The notes under the pieces were generated by a model. It ran no database searches, had not been told where the DNA came from, and saw only the letters and a program-made list of their open reading frames with translations. The position numbers were made by a program, and so were the translations under genes. Shown in pieces: positions 12,089 through 26,600 of a stretch of DNA of 64,000 nucleotides. Numbering within the stretch: the stretch's first letter is position 1; every line of letters starts with the position of its first letter. The DNA comes from Pontederia crassipes (lineage: Eukaryota; Streptophyta; Magnoliopsida; Commelinales; Pontederiaceae). The DNA lies in the NCBI GenBank assembly GCA_030549335.1, contig CM060186.1:21939189-22003188 (forward strand), read 5' to 3'.

Positions 12089-14100
12089 ATTTAAAATCCA
12101 TACTATCATCTTTTTTTTATTTTAATAGACAATTGAGGGCCTACAAAATGATACATGCTCTTCTTATTGTTTTTTTTTTTTGCTTTTAATATAGCTTGAG
12201 ATAATATACGTCATGTTTTCACAAAAAAATAAAGTTTAATACTAAAATATCTTAATTATCATTAAATATTAGTTTTTAAGAATGTTTTAGCGTAAGGTCT
12301 TTATTAATATTTAAATAACTCGGCTTATTTTTGTTGCTTCACAAATGTTTCGAAGAAAACCCTGAAAAGTAAGTCTTCCTCCCGTTTCTACGATGAAAAT
12401 ACTAGCTTCAAGATATCAAGAGTAATTTTCTTTTATTTTCACTGTCATGTTTTTTCAATATTTATTGAATGGTACAGTTTCAAAAGTAATGGAGACAAAT
12501 AGAGAGAATACGAAAATAAGAATATACATCCGAATACAAATAGAAGAAATTCAATTCGGATGAATATTTATAAATTAAAAGTTTAATAAAATTATAAATT
12601 AAAAGTTGTTCTTTTTAATTAGTTAAGTTCTTCTTTTAAAATAATGGTACATATATTTTCATAGTTATATTTTGTACTTCGACTCCTTAGATATTAATAT
12701 CCCTGGATTGGTTTAACGAGTGGCTAGAAAAATGATTTACATAGGCTCTAGATCAAGAAGGTTTTTAAATTATTAACATTACTATTATGTTGTACCATCC
12801 TCATATAGGTATTGGGTTATAAAAAAATCCAATAAATATATAAACATAATTAATAAATTTAGTGGCAAAAAAATTTAACTGATTTTGGCACCTCATCAAA
12901 ATTGTCCTAATTTTTCATTTTTTTCTATTTTTCCATAATTTCCCTTTATTTTTCTTCGCTTTTCCCTTTATTTTTTGCTATTTTTTTCTTTCTTTCTCAA
13001 CATGCCAGAGCTAAAGAAATGAGCCAAATACATGCATTTTATTATGATAATTGAAGATTTCAAAAAGGAAATGCTTTTTTTCTCATTGGACGGAAAGTTT
13101 ATTATTGATCATTTTTTATTGATAAGATAAGGTTTGGCTTTGTTCTCTGTTATCATACCTAGCTAGTGCTGAGATGGAAAAAAAAATCCTTGTCCAATTT
13201 CCAAGCAATCATTTCTAGTGTTGGTCTACTATTTAATGTTTTTATATATTTTTTTCAATCAAATGATATTAAGAACTACTAGTATTCGACTAATTCAGTA
13301 TTTTGACGAGGGCAGTATGGATAAATCCTAATCAAAATGATAACTTTAGGAATCGAATATACGACTACTAGCACCCAACGACCAAGGACATAACCACGTT
13401 ATCGCCAACCATTCTTGATTACTATTTAATGTTTATATGATCTAAAGTCGCATTGCATGTTTAATATCAAAGTTCTCCCAAGTTTAGGACACCTAATCTT
13501 GATAATTGCCTCCCCCTTTTGCTGAAGTCTGGTCAAACCCAAGCCACCATTTTGGAATGCAGCTAACATATATGCAAGTTGAAGGCCAAAACAAGCTGTA
13601 ATTCACGTTATGCACACACCCACACATGTCGCCATGACCCAGTCAATGCACGATACATGTTCCAGCAGTACTCTCCACGCCCGCCCGCCAGTATAACAGG
13701 GTCACCCACTTGCTGGAAGAAAAGGAGCATAACAACTTTACGTGCATGTACGTAGTGATTAAAAAAGTGTGCGTTAAAATGGCATCTAATTGGATTTGAA
13801 AGTGATACATGAATCTATAGTTGATTTGGATAGGTAAAATACTCGTGGATGTTGTGAGGAGATTTCAGATCAAAATCATGGGAAGTGTCACAATTAAGCG
13901 GTGAAGGACAAATCCTCTTGGAGAGTACTCTCGATAGCTCAGTGGACGCATTGGGGGGAGGAGGTTGAACTCGTCTCTGTGCACAACCCATGTGTCGTGT
14001 CGTGTCGGGATGTCATATATCAGATTTCACACCTTGGTCCAATCCGTAAGAAATGTGCAAAGGAAGTCATGAAACTTAGTCTGATTGAGCACGTCTAAAT
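12089..14100. other. Intergenic DNA upstream of peroxidase A
   Basis: AT-rich with no convincing gene. A block near 13575-13600 (GTTGAAGGCC followed by AAAACAAGC) has a counterpart upstream of peroxidase B near 34119-34140, so part of the promoter was probably duplicated with the gene. Confidence 0.5.
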
Positions 14101-14165
14101 GATGTGTCTTCCCAAGTGTGTTGGTCAAAATAGGGCGGTGGGGAGGGGGAGCGCTGCTGCTTTCC

Positions 14166-15413
<1,248 letters not shown>

Positions 15414-16860
15414 AAAAAAATTAGTTGTTGGATATTGGAAAGTTTGCAGGTTGAATGATGTATCATGACAATAAAGAGCTTAGCTATTTTACGGCATTTC
15501 ATGATCCCGAATGGGAATCAAATCGCAGGGTTTAAGTTCCATTTTATGATCATGAGAGTATGAACAGCTGGTTGACGCGAGATCTATCGTTGCTTACTTG
15601 GAGATAAATTGTTTGCCATCGACTACTCAATTTTTGCTTTCATGATAAATTTTTTTTGGGATTGTCGATGATTCTACAAGAAACGACGTTAACGATTATA
15701 TAATCTTTGGTTAAGTAAGGAGGAGCGACAACCATCATCGTAGATACTTATTTGATTGCTTTTATGATGTGTGTTTGACCGCCCATTGAGCATATATTAG
15801 GTTGATAGCGCATTTGTCCAATGTCAGGTGACCCAAATTCATCGGTTTTTTTTAATGGTATCAATGTTCGTGGTACCATGAATTGAGGCATGTATATATA
15901 TCTAATGCTATATCAAGCGGTAAATTCATTAATTGCTTTTACTTTTATTTATTACTAGTCCTAAATCCCGTGGGATGCACGGACGACGAATATTACAAAT
16001 GTGTTATATAGTATATAATTATAATGTTATATAAAAAATGTAATACATAATTGTAATATTATAATTTTAATAATGATCAAAATTAATTTATTATCACTTA
16101 AATGTGACAAATAGGTAAAGATAAAATTTTGCCAGGTCTAGCAAGCGGCCTTTATGAAATTCTACCGAGTGAGTCCTGCTCGACACGAGCTCCGTTCGAG
16201 CACAATAATTAGGTTAGGCTCGAGCTAGACCATGTTAGAGTGTCCGGTAAGATGCTATGCACGACTCAGGGCTAAGGAATCGAGCCTAATTCGGTGAATA
16301 CATTATTTATTATTAATTTATTTTTTATATATTTAAATACTTAATAATATGTTATAACTATATTATATATATATAATTTTATTATATATCTAATAATCAT
16401 AATACCATATACTATATTATCTTTTAATATCATATAGTATAATACTTTAATTAATTTTTTATTAAATGCAAATTAACTTTTGACAAAAGAAATGAGTCGT
16501 TCGACTCGGCATGACCCAACTCGACTAACTCGTTTGGTTGTGCATTAATCATGTCGGGTTGGCATAATATCAATACAACATAACACGACTTATTTTTGAA
16601 ATGGGTCACGTCACAATCAAACATAGTTTCACAAATCCGAACACTGTACAACGATTTATCCATATATACAAATAGGTTAGTCTATTTTGAAAAGTTTAAA
16701 ATTCAATTTAAATATAACAAAACTCCAACATCTAATTAAATTATTTTTCTTCTTAATAATTAATTGTTTTCAATAAATAGACTTATTTTATGATTTATAA
16801 TATTTTAATTACTTATATAATGGAATATTATTTTTGTTGGACTCAAATTGAATTGTTTGT
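15414..16860. other. Intergenic DNA downstream of peroxidase A
   Basis: No gene recognised. It begins with the peroxidase A 3' UTR, with an AATAAA-like ACAATAAAG near 15468. A short hairpin-like CCGTGGGATGCACGG is at 15969-15983, resembling a common plant repeat terminus. The rest is AT-rich. Confidence 0.5.
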
Positions 16861-16879
16861 TTTATTTTTTTTTTAATTT

Positions 16880-17400
16880 TGAAAATAAAACAATATCTTC
16901 TAAAAATGAAATAGTATAATCTTTTATTATACTTTTACATTGCCTTTCAGAAAGAAAAGAATATTTATTTAATCATACACAAATTTAATATTTATTTTTT
17001 CTGAAATGATACATTATCTTTTAAGAGGAAAATATTTTGTATTATACTTTTCCATTATCTTTCAGGAAGGAAAAATTAATCTTAATTTGGACTCCATTTC
17101 TTAAATTAATGTTATTAACTAACTCAATATCTTTCAAAATTAAAAATAAAATAAAATAATTTTATTTTTTTTATTATACTTCTACGATATCTTCGACAAA
17201 GGAAAGTTTATTTATTGTAATCATAGTAAAATGGAATAATTTATTTTCTTATTTCTGAAATATTTTTTAAAAAATAAAATATCATTTATTTTATTATACT
17301 TGTCCATTATCTTTTAAAAAATTAATTATTATTTACCTTTACATTATTTTTAAAAAGAAAACTATGATTTATTTAATCATACTCAAATTAATAAAAAATA
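16880..17400. repeat. Degenerate AT-rich tandem repeat
   Basis: Variants of TTATTATACTTTTCCATTATCTTTCAGGAAG recur at about 16925, 17038, 17175 and 17295, roughly every 110-140 bp, with AAAATAAAATA and TTTATTTAATCATAC spacers. The units are highly diverged. Confidence 0.55.
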
Positions 17401-17629
17401 ATAGATTAATCTTAATTTAACTCAAATTAAAGTATTTTTAAGCAAAAAAGTGTACTTTTAATTCAATTATTTTTTGGATGCTTATAATTATTTTAATCAA
17501 ACAATCTGTCTTCTAAACAAATTAAAATATTTAACTATTAATAGATTTTAAAATATTTAAAAAATTTCATGCATGCAGCCACTTCATGCCTCGCCACTGC
17601 CAATTTACCTAAGTAATTAAAATCCTTAT

Positions 17630-18060
17630 TTTAATTATTTTTAATTTCGAAAATAATAAAAATCGTAATATATTAATTTATCTTATTTAACTAATTTTGT
17701 AGGGTTAGTTTTATCTTTTATATTTAATTTTTTTCGTATATCATATGTTATATTAATTATTAGTTTTAAAGCTCCTACTCTTTCTCAAATTAAATATTTT
17801 ATATTTCTATTTAAGCAATTAATTTCAATTAATTGTATTACTCTCTCTCTCTCCCGTTTTTAATTTCAAAAATAAGAAATCTCATAAATATATTAATTTA
17901 TCTTATTTACCTAATTTTGTAGGTTAGGTTTTATCTTTTATATTAAAATTTTTCGTATATCATATGTTATATTGATTTTTAATTTTAAAACTCCTACTCT
18001 TACTCAAATTAAATATTAATTTCAATTAATTGTATTCCTCTCTCTCTCCACCGTGCAGTC
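17630..18060. repeat. Tandem duplication of about 220 bp
   Basis: Two copies run in order through ATATATTAATTTATCTTATTT, TTTTGTAGG, CGTATATCATATGTTATATT, CTCCTACTCTT and a closing TCTCTCTCTC tract. The first spans about 17630-17855 and the second about 17856-18055. A third, partial trace with TTGTAGGATTAG follows near 18140. Confidence 0.75.
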
Positions 18061-18345
18061 AGATACATTAATTTGTGAGCTTAATTTTATGTTTTTTGTT
18101 TAAACTCATCATATATTATCACCTTATGTAACAAATCTTGTAGGATTAGTTTTATATTATTACCTTATTTAACAATCTATCTTTTAAATTTAAAATTTCT
18201 TAAATTAGTAAAATTTTATTAATTGAATTTTTAATAGAAGAAATATGTCATTTACTATAAATTATAATTATGATTACTTATTATTAATAGATGACACATG
18301 TCATCACCATAATAAGCCATTTGTCATACTCTTATACTCCTTACT

Positions 18346-18349
<4 letters not shown>

Positions 18350-18390
<41 letters not shown>
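18350..18390. repeat. (TA)n microsatellite
   Basis: A run of about 20 TA units, seen directly. A shorter run is at 19057-19085. Confidence 0.95.
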
Positions 18391-18391
<1 letters not shown>

Positions 18392-19054
18392 CACAAAAAG
18401 TTAACCCAAAGTATTCAATTGATTAAGTCAAATGAAAGGATAAATAAATAATATCTATATATTCCATTCATTCACGTTATATCATACCAAAGGAATATCC
18501 GACCGCTGAAAAGGGAGAATAAATAATATTCATTACATATAACAAAAAAGTAAGTTTTGGTGGCTATTATTAAACATCACTAAATTTTGTTCAATGTCAT
18601 AAATGATATTGATATGTTTAACAGTTTATTAAATGAGAGCTACTGGCATATTACAAAACTCGTGTTGCAAAAAAAATTTCATTTAGTCACTAAACATCAT
18701 CTAAACGCTAAGCATCCTTCTCTCGTTCACAATGATAACGAGGTTGTGATCATATCGCTGTTCATGGATAGGAGAAAGAGAGGGCATAGAGATGCGGCCG
18801 TATTTATTCTTCTAATAGCAACTGTGTTAGCACTTGAATCCCAGCCAACAAGTATAAGCCTAAACATCCTATGACCATTGTAAAACTCGTCCGATCGGAT
18901 TGGTGTGTGGATTTAAAACAGTTAGGATCGTTCAAAACTTGATCATGTCCATTGGATTATCCGATTTGACTTTGTCAAAATTGCAGTTTGATCGATCTGT
19001 TATATTGTAACATATGAAAAAAGTGAAACATAAAACCATTAAAATGGTTTAAAC

Positions 19055-19087
<33 letters not shown>

Positions 19088-19983
19088 TTGGAATTTATGT
19101 TTTATGTCTTCCTTGATCGTATATATAAAATTTTGTCAATATTTTTATTTAATTTATAATTACCTCACAAGATTTTCTTATTTAGCAAATATTTGATTAA
19201 CAAATTAATTTATTAATATATTATTTAATCTGAATTATTTTATTTTACTTTATTATATTATGTTTTATATTTTTAAATAAATTATTACATGTTAATAATA
19301 TTATAATAATCTTTTTAACTTATTTTTTTATTAATTTATATTAACTAGCCCGATATGACTTGTTAGACAATCTTGGTCTACGACGGTATCTAGTCTTACA
19401 ACATTGGCCTCTTAGCACATATGCAGGTGCACCGTGGTTGCCTTCAAGTAGGCTCCGTTCATAAAAACTCATCAATCCTAGTCTCGAAAATATTTTTACC
19501 CCTCAAGTTGGGATTCACTTTTGCCTTCTTATTTGCCCTCTAATCCAAGGTATTTTACATCTTATTTTTTTCATCTATTTTAATGTAAATTATTTTAAAA
19601 CTAAATTTATTTTTTTTCATGAATAATATATTACGCTTTCATTCGAAACTCAAGATACTTTTGGTATAATTTTTAATTGATAACAATTAATATATATATT
19701 TATAATTCGTAATTTAAATTTAAACTTTTTGCTTCATCATAGACATATTTCTATTCATATATATTGAAAATGAATAATTCTTTTTACAGTTCATCATGGT
19801 ATTAGAGAAACATTCTTTTAAAAATATCACATCCATCTCAAATTTTATTACACGGTGAAGGAAGTGGAAGAAAAGAAAATTGTGAAAATACTTCAAATGA
19901 TAATTCAAAATCTTAGAAAATGAAATCAAATTTATTTAAGCACTCTTCTAGCAGTTCCGTAGAAAGAAAAAAATATCACGTTA
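18391..19983. other. Intergenic DNA
   Basis: No supported gene. A 95-codon open frame near 18587-18874 has no recognisable domain. The stretch just before 19984 may hold upstream remains of the hAT transposase gene, but I cannot read a frame there. Confidence 0.45.
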
Positions 19984-20160
19984 TTAAGAGGACCTTTTCA
20001 ACCTAGAAATCATACTTTTCCTCCAACAAAAAATTAATGATAAATTGTGCTGATTCAATCCTTAGTGGTTCAATGAGTATCCTAATTAGTTTGAATATAG
20101 TATTACAAAAGATACAATATTTTATTTATGTTATTATCTTTTTAAAGTTGATATTTGGAA
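19984..20160 (+). pseudogene. hAT-type TTF zinc-finger transposase relic, N-terminal part
   Basis: Despite stops and one frameshift, the translation carries the order of blocks seen at the start of plant TTF-type/DUF4371 transposase-like proteins: RGPFQPRNHTFPP, then FNP.WFNEYPN, then FEYSITKDTIFYLCYYLFK, then VDIW. The frame is cut at 20160 by the CACTA element. It resumes after 23739 in the same reading phase, with the GAA target duplication accounting for the junction. Proteins of this family combine a TTF zinc finger, DUF4371 and a hAT dimerisation domain. The gene is dead: in-frame stops interrupt the finger region. Confidence 0.75.
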
Positions 20161-20694
20161 TACTATAAGAAATCTGTCGAATAACGACGCAAATTAGCGT
20201 CGCCATAATACGCAATGCTAAATTGACGCTAATAGCGTCTCATTAGCATCATCATTGGGTCGACAAGAAGAGACGCTAGTGCCTCTCTATAGCATCAATT
20301 TAACGTCCTATTAACATCACAAAATGTCGACGCTAAATGAGGCACCAAAGCGATGCTATTTCGGCACTATTATCATGCGTGAAAACTAAGAAACGCATGA
20401 CAGATGGTAGCGATGTATTGGCATGGTATCGATGTATTGGCATCACAGGGGTGCAACGCCAAGTTGGCGTACACGACGCTAAATCGACGCTAATGTAAGA
20501 GCCGATATTAACGATAGTTTCTCGCGCTACATTGGCGTCGCAATCATGCAATGCTACATTAGCGTCATTGTGAATGCGATGCTAAGTCGATGCTAACGTA
20601 AGACACGGTCTCAATGGCGGCCTCTTGCACTATATTAGCGTCACAGTGTTGGCAACGCTAAGTGGATGCTAGTTTGCGCCATTTTTAGTATAGT

Positions 20695-20885
20695 CTATAT
20701 AATACTAACTACACTATACAATATTACACAATACTATATAATACTATATTATATAATATTATACAATACTAATTACACTATACAATACTATATACTATAC
20801 TAAACTATATTATACTATACATTATACTATATTATACACCATACTAAACTATATTATTCTATTATATAATATACAGAAGTTAATA
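20695..20885. repeat. AT-rich minisatellite of TATACTA-like units
   Basis: Short irregular units such as ACTATATAATACT and ACACTATACAATA recur over about 190 bp inside the CACTA element. Confidence 0.8.
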
Positions 20886-21659
20886 TACCATGCTATACAT
20901 ACATTATGCTCCAATTTCCAAATTTCAAAATCAGGAGAATAGTGCTTCTTCATTTTCTATGAAATTCAAATGGCGATTGCTGGAGATCCGGGTCATCATG
21001 GAACTTGTACCTTCCATAGACAACTGCAACAAAGAATTTTTAGTATTTTTTGGCGATTTTAAGAGTCAGACATCAGAGTTAAGAACCTAAAAAAATTCGA
21101 GGGTAGAGAACGAAGCGAGCTATCCACTTGTACAAGAATCACGACGATCGAAGGTCGAAAGAAATTCAATAAAATGGGCAAAATAAAAATGGTCGGTTCT
21201 CTGCGGACCTAGCTAGAATTGCAACAAAAAAATAGGCATTTCGAAAAACTCGAAAAGGTAAGGCGGCGCAAGCTTTCATGTTTTATGCCTTTTTCGTTTC
21301 CTCCGATTCTCAAACCATTTTTCGTACTAAAAATTCATCAAAACTGTTGTCTCCCGTAAGAAATCTAAAAATGTGCGTTCTAAAAAATTGGACCTTTCGG
21401 GAGTGATCGAAACAGTCCCATTTAGTTGACGTAGAGTTTTTAATTTTTTTTTGAGAAATGCTGATTTTGCTAGAATTTTTTTGTATCCAAACTTAAGAAG
21501 AGTGGTCTATTTTGCTTCGTGCACCTTAAAAAATATTAAAAATTGTTTTTATAGAAAATTGGACCACTAAGGCCTTCTTAGAATGGTCTAATTTGGTCGA
21601 CATATAATTCTTGAATTTTTCGGATGACGTCGATATTCTTCTCTTATATATGTTATTTG

Positions 21660-21820
21660 TACTCAATATATAACATGTATACATATACATATGCATATAC
21701 ATATAAACATATGCATATTCATATACATATTACATTTATACATATACATATACACACATATATATACATATATACATATTACGTACGTACATACACACAT
21801 ACATACATACATATATGTAC

Positions 21821-21857
<37 letters not shown>

Positions 21858-21890
21858 CACATATATGTTGATATACATATACATTCAATC
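21660..21890. repeat. (ACATAT)n compound microsatellite
   Basis: A run of CATATA, CATATG and ACATAC units about 230 bp long. Open reading frames on both strands here are low-complexity artefacts. Confidence 0.95.
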
Positions 21891-22309
21891 AATTATTTTG
21901 GCACCACCGTAGCGTCGCAATAGCGACACACTCATCCTAGCATCACAGTCGCGTCGCCTATTTGCGACGCTACTCTTTATAGCGTCATAATAGTGTCACC
22001 TGTTTGGGACGCTAATTTAGCGTCTAAACATTGTGACGCTAATGCGACACGTCGTTCTACTTTAGCATTGTGACATTGGAGGCGTTAAAGTGCGAAACTA
22101 TGCAGTATATCTATAAATGATTATCTATAAGAATTGAATTAAAGTGTATTGTTGTAGAGTCATCGTCGCGTCACCGTAGCGTCACAATAAAGTGCGTCAC
22201 TAATTGGTGATATGTGTGCCCATCGAAGAATGAATCCTAACCATCCATTTTCTTTTATCCGATGCTCCCGTGTGTTCGCCATTTTCTGTGCCCACTTCGT
22301 CGCAATAAA

Positions 22310-23085
22310 GCTCGGACGCCACCTCCTCTTTCTCCTCCTGTTGTTGCCACTACCTCGACGCCGCTTCCTGCTCCTCCTCCTATTGCTGCTGCCCTGACAC
22401 TGGCTCCTCCTCTTCCTCCTCCTGTTGATGCTGCCTCCTCCTCCTCCTCCTCCTCATGTTGTTGCCTTGATGCCACCCGGATGCCCCCGTTGCCGCCTCC
22501 TCATCCTCCTCCTCCTCCTCCTCATGTTGTTGCCTCGATGCCGCCCGGATACCCCCGCCTCCTTCTCTTCCTCCTGTTGCTGCTGCTCTGACGTTGCCTC
22601 CTCCTCTTCCTCCTGTTGCTGCTGCTCTAACGTTGCCTCATCCTCCTCCTTTTGCTGCTGCCCCGACGTCACCCGGATGCCTCCTCCTCCTCCTCCTGCT
22701 GCTGCTGTTGATGCTGCCCCGATGCCACCCGGACGCCGCCGCCTCCTCCTCCTCTTCCTATTGTTGCTGCCCTGACATCGGCTCCTTCTTCTCCTCCTCC
22801 TGTTGATGCTGCCCCGACGCCGCTCGGACGCCTCCTCCTCCTCCTCATGCTGCTTCCTTGACGCCACCCGGATGCCCCCACCGCCTTCTCCTCCTCCTCC
22901 TCCTCCTCATGCTACTGCTTCGACGTCACTCAGATGCCCCCGTTACCTCCTCCTCCTCCTGTTGCTACTGCTACACCTCCTCCTCCTCATATTGCTACTA
23001 CCCAGATGGTGCCTCCTCCTCCTTCTCCTGTTGTTGCTGCCTCGACGCTGCCCAGATGTCGCTGCCTCCTTCTCCTCCTGTTCTG
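22310..23085. repeat. CTCCTC-rich minisatellite
   Basis: About 775 bp of CTCCTCCTC runs punctuated by recurrent TGTTGCTGCTG and GATGC.CCCGGATGCC blocks. Neighbouring units at about 22560 and 22605 are nearly identical. All six frames are open for long stretches because the sequence is simple, giving Pro/Leu/Ser-rich or Glu/Arg-rich translations that are not credible proteins. Confidence 0.85.
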
Positions 23086-23739
23086 TTGCCCCAATGTAAT
23101 TTGATGTAATGGAAGTTGTAATTAACTGTAAATGATATAACTTGATGTAATGGAAGTTATAATTTAATGAATTTGATGTAATTTGATCTAATATGTCATT
23201 TCTTTTGTTGAATGATATCAACAATATGAATGTAAACAAAAGAATTAGTGACAGTTGTTGAGGCGCAATGCCATTTCGTTGAATGAAGATATCATAATTT
23301 GTTGTCCTTTTCGTGTCGCAATGGTGTCTCAGCTCTTAGTTCCACATTAGCGTCGTAATGATGTCGCAACATCGTAGCGCCACATTGGCGACACAATGGA
23401 ACGAAAATATGATGCCATATTAGTGTTGCACTGTAGCGTGGTATCGGCGTCGAGGTAGACATATTCAGTGTCACTTTAGTGTCAAAATAGCGACACATAT
23501 TAGCATTACATGACATCATTTTTTGCATCATTACAACATCACAGTAGCACCACAGTTTGACGGTAATAGCGCCGACAAACTTGTGGGCGCGAAGTCGACG
23601 CTAATAGCGTCGTACATTTTGCATCACCAAGCCTGTGTGCGAAGTCGATGCTAATGAATCGCTACTCTCTTCAGCTCTGAGTTAGCGACGCATTAGAGAT
23701 TATATTGCTGTGTCGCTAATCGATTTTTTTCTTGTAGTG

Positions 23740-24500
23740 GAATCAAGGTAGAGGAGATGCATTTGTCATAGTGGATTTCAAAAGATGGTATGAAAGATAG
23801 ACTTGATATTCATATTGGACGAGTTAGCAGGGTAAAGCACAAGAATCATCCACCAACTTTTATTTGTTTATTAATTTTATATCAGTTTTATTACTTTCTA
23901 TTGTGCCATGTCGCTAGGACAACCAAGGCACTATCTATTGACAGTCAAGAGGACGATGTGTGCAAGAAAAATAAAGTTCAGAGACAATCTAATTATAAAT
24001 TGAAGTTGGGAGGACCATTGAGATGTTGACTCAAACTTAGGGACATCCCTATAATTTATCCAGAGTTAAAAACTCTCACAATCAAGATTCCAATAAGTGT
24101 GAAGCCTTAATGAAGCAAAATCAATTTATTCGATTGTCTCTCAGCAAACAATCAAATCAAATGAAGAATGATAATTCAATCCGATTAATTGTATAAAGTA
24201 TCTCTTGCATCAAGGTTTATCATTTCATGGACATGACGAGTCTGAATATTCTACAAATAAAAAATATAGAGATTCTATAATTTCTTGCTGACCATAGTGA
24301 TGATGTAGGAAGGGATATGTTGAAAAATGCTTTTAGAAAATCAACAAATGATATCATCTAATATTCAAAAAGATTTTTTGAATGTAGCTGCATAATAAAT
24401 AACTAAAGTCATTCTTAATGATTTCAAAGATGGCATATTTGAAATTTTAGTTGATGACCAAGATTCTCTAACTCACTCGTCAAGTTTATCATCACATACA
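23740..24500 (+). pseudogene. hAT-type DUF4371 transposase relic, continuation
   Basis: This continues the relic of 19984-20160. Across many stops and frame changes one reads GRGDAF, then SLSKQSNQMKNDNSIRL, then FLADHSDDVGRDMLKNAF (near 24285-24340), then KVILNDFKDGIFEILVDDQ (near 24410-24466). The order and spacing match the DUF4371 part of plant TTF-type, ZMYM1-like hAT transposases. About 80 bp near 23838-23917 reads as an intron or insertion. The C-terminal hAT dimerisation region was not found, so the 3' part is lost or unrecognisable. Confidence 0.75.
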
Positions 24501-26600
24501 AATATATAACATATTTGTTGAAGAAAAACTTATGTAAGAGTTATTATTTTCTTGATGAGTTCGTTACATTAAGATCGTGAGAATCGTGATAGTGATCATG
24601 TTCGACATATATCATGTTTTGTCATGTGTCACTTTTTACATATTCCTTTTAACTTTGTCATACTTCAAAGATTCATTTTTATGTCATTATCTATGGTCAA
24701 AATTACATATGGAAAATGAGTTAATTTTTTACATGTCTGCTTGTCGCATATATTCATAAATAGTGACATAATAATATTTTTAAGGTAATGACATCAAGAT
24801 GGTCGCTATGCTCCCACTCATCTCCCACTATCCGAAAAAATAATTATCATTCATTAAAAATAATATGTTGCGCCAAGGTACTATCTATTCATTTAAAAAA
24901 ATGAACATCCAAAATCATCTAAAACATATATGATGTGATTAACATATCATTTTAAAAAATGTGACCAGGATAATTATGGTTCTGTGATGGGAGCTCTTTC
25001 TTGCGCTTGCAAGGTGCCAATTAGAAATCCATTACCCCTTCACCTTGTCACCACAATAATTGAAAAAATATCATCACGTCATGTAAACATAATTTTTTAG
25101 AGACTACGTTAACACTACACCAGGTAAGTCACTGAGAAAGAGTGTATTGAATTTCCCATTAATAATCTCTTTTTAATAATTTTCTAAACATGCACATGTC
25201 ACGCACCACTCAACAAAAATTATTACCATGACCATCATACAAATTAGATGCCTTAGTCCTATTTGGACTACCTATATTTCATAATGTCAAACTTATTTCA
25301 TCCTAAATTTTATGAAATATGTCACATACATAATTCACAAATATTTATGCATTCAAGTAAATATTGCATAAATTATATGAATATATATTATGCACGCAAA
25401 TAATCATACAATTCATTTACATATAAATTAATATTATTTGTCACACTCATATAATTAACATAAGCATGTTAATAGACATACAAATAATCACACAATTGTT
25501 ATTACATGTCTAATTCTACATTTATGCCACATAAGTCTCAATCATGTACATAAAATTCATATCATGCATGTCTTGTTAATTAAAAAATTATTGCATAAAT
25601 TTTCATGTGTAACCAAAAACATATATGCACATATGTCTATTCATAAAGAAATATAATTTGTCATAATTAATGTGCATATTTCACATGAAAATGTGACAAA
25701 AATAGTTTGTGCATAACTTTAATATATCTATGTGAATTAATGACTCACAAATTCACATAACATATATTATGTCTAATATGTAACATAATTTCATATTATG
25801 CCTAATTTGTCATATATGCACATGTTTTTTCATAAAGAAAATAAATTCTTTATTACATAATTCAAATCACATAATGAACTAAGAATGTGCATATTTCAAT
25901 TATCATGTCAATTTACATAAGTGTCACAATTAAATACACTTTAAGTAAATATAACATAATTATGTGCATGAATATCAAATTCATATGGAAATTCAATTTA
26001 AGTGTGACATACTACACTTAAGACATATCATGTAATAACATATATGAATGAATTGTTACTTAAAATTCATAATCATATATAATGCATGACAAATAACATG
26101 ACTATTTCATGTACTAATAAATATGCATAATATCACTAATATGCATTAAACATATGTCATACAATTTTCATAAAATGTATTATAAAAATTTTCTTATTAA
26201 CATGACATGATCACATCCTTTATAAAAAAAAAATAATTTCCATAAATTACACATTATAGCATGGCATAATAGGCATAATCACATATGCATAACTACTTAA
26301 TATGCACATTTAAATATTCTGGAACTTGAAGAAAATTATTCATAATTTTCTAAGCAAATAATGTGCATAAAATGATAAATATTCTAATTTATCATAATAT
26401 ATTTATCATGACATAAGTAACTCATATAGAATGCATTAAAACATAAAATGCATACATGTATATAAAAGATAATCCACACATTATTAAGAGAAAAAATTCA
26501 TAATTTTCCTGTGTCTAAAAATATATTTTTCTCAAATTTTTTTATAACTATTTCTCCGAGTTTTCTAAAATTCTGTTTTATTTTTCAAAAAAAAATAACG
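24501..26600. other. AT-rich intergenic DNA with CATA-rich composition
   Basis: No gene seen. From about 25240 to 26460 the + strand is unusually dense in CATA, CATAT and GCATAA words, more than ordinary AT-rich DNA here, suggesting an old expanded repeat or the interior of an unidentified element. Confidence 0.45.

Larger units (their letters stand above)
20161..23739. mobile_element. Non-autonomous CACTA transposon inserted in a hAT gene
   Basis: The right end is TTTCTTGTAGTG. The left end, TACTATAAGAAAT, matches its reverse complement with C-to-T changes. Both sides carry GAA (20158-20160 and 23740-23742). The flanking hAT transposase reading frame is continuous if the element and one GAA are removed, which confirms the boundaries independently. 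The terminal 500 bp at each end are full of AGCGTCGC/GCGACGCT motifs in both orientations, a different subterminal motif from the CACTA element at 566. The 3579-bp interior holds a 180-bp AT minisatellite, an ACATAT microsatellite and a CTC-rich block, but no transposase, so it needed help from an autonomous relative. Confidence 0.88.

Noticed and set aside
18587-18874. 95-codon open frame as a small gene
   Set aside because: No recognisable domain, signal peptide or conserved start context. AT-rich surroundings make chance frames likely.
21624-21923. Tyr/Ile/His-rich open frames on both strands
   Set aside because: They are translations of an ACATAT microsatellite.
22255-23109. Several overlapping 70-137 codon frames
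   Set aside because: They are by-products of the CTCCTC minisatellite, low complexity on both strands, inside a CACTA element.
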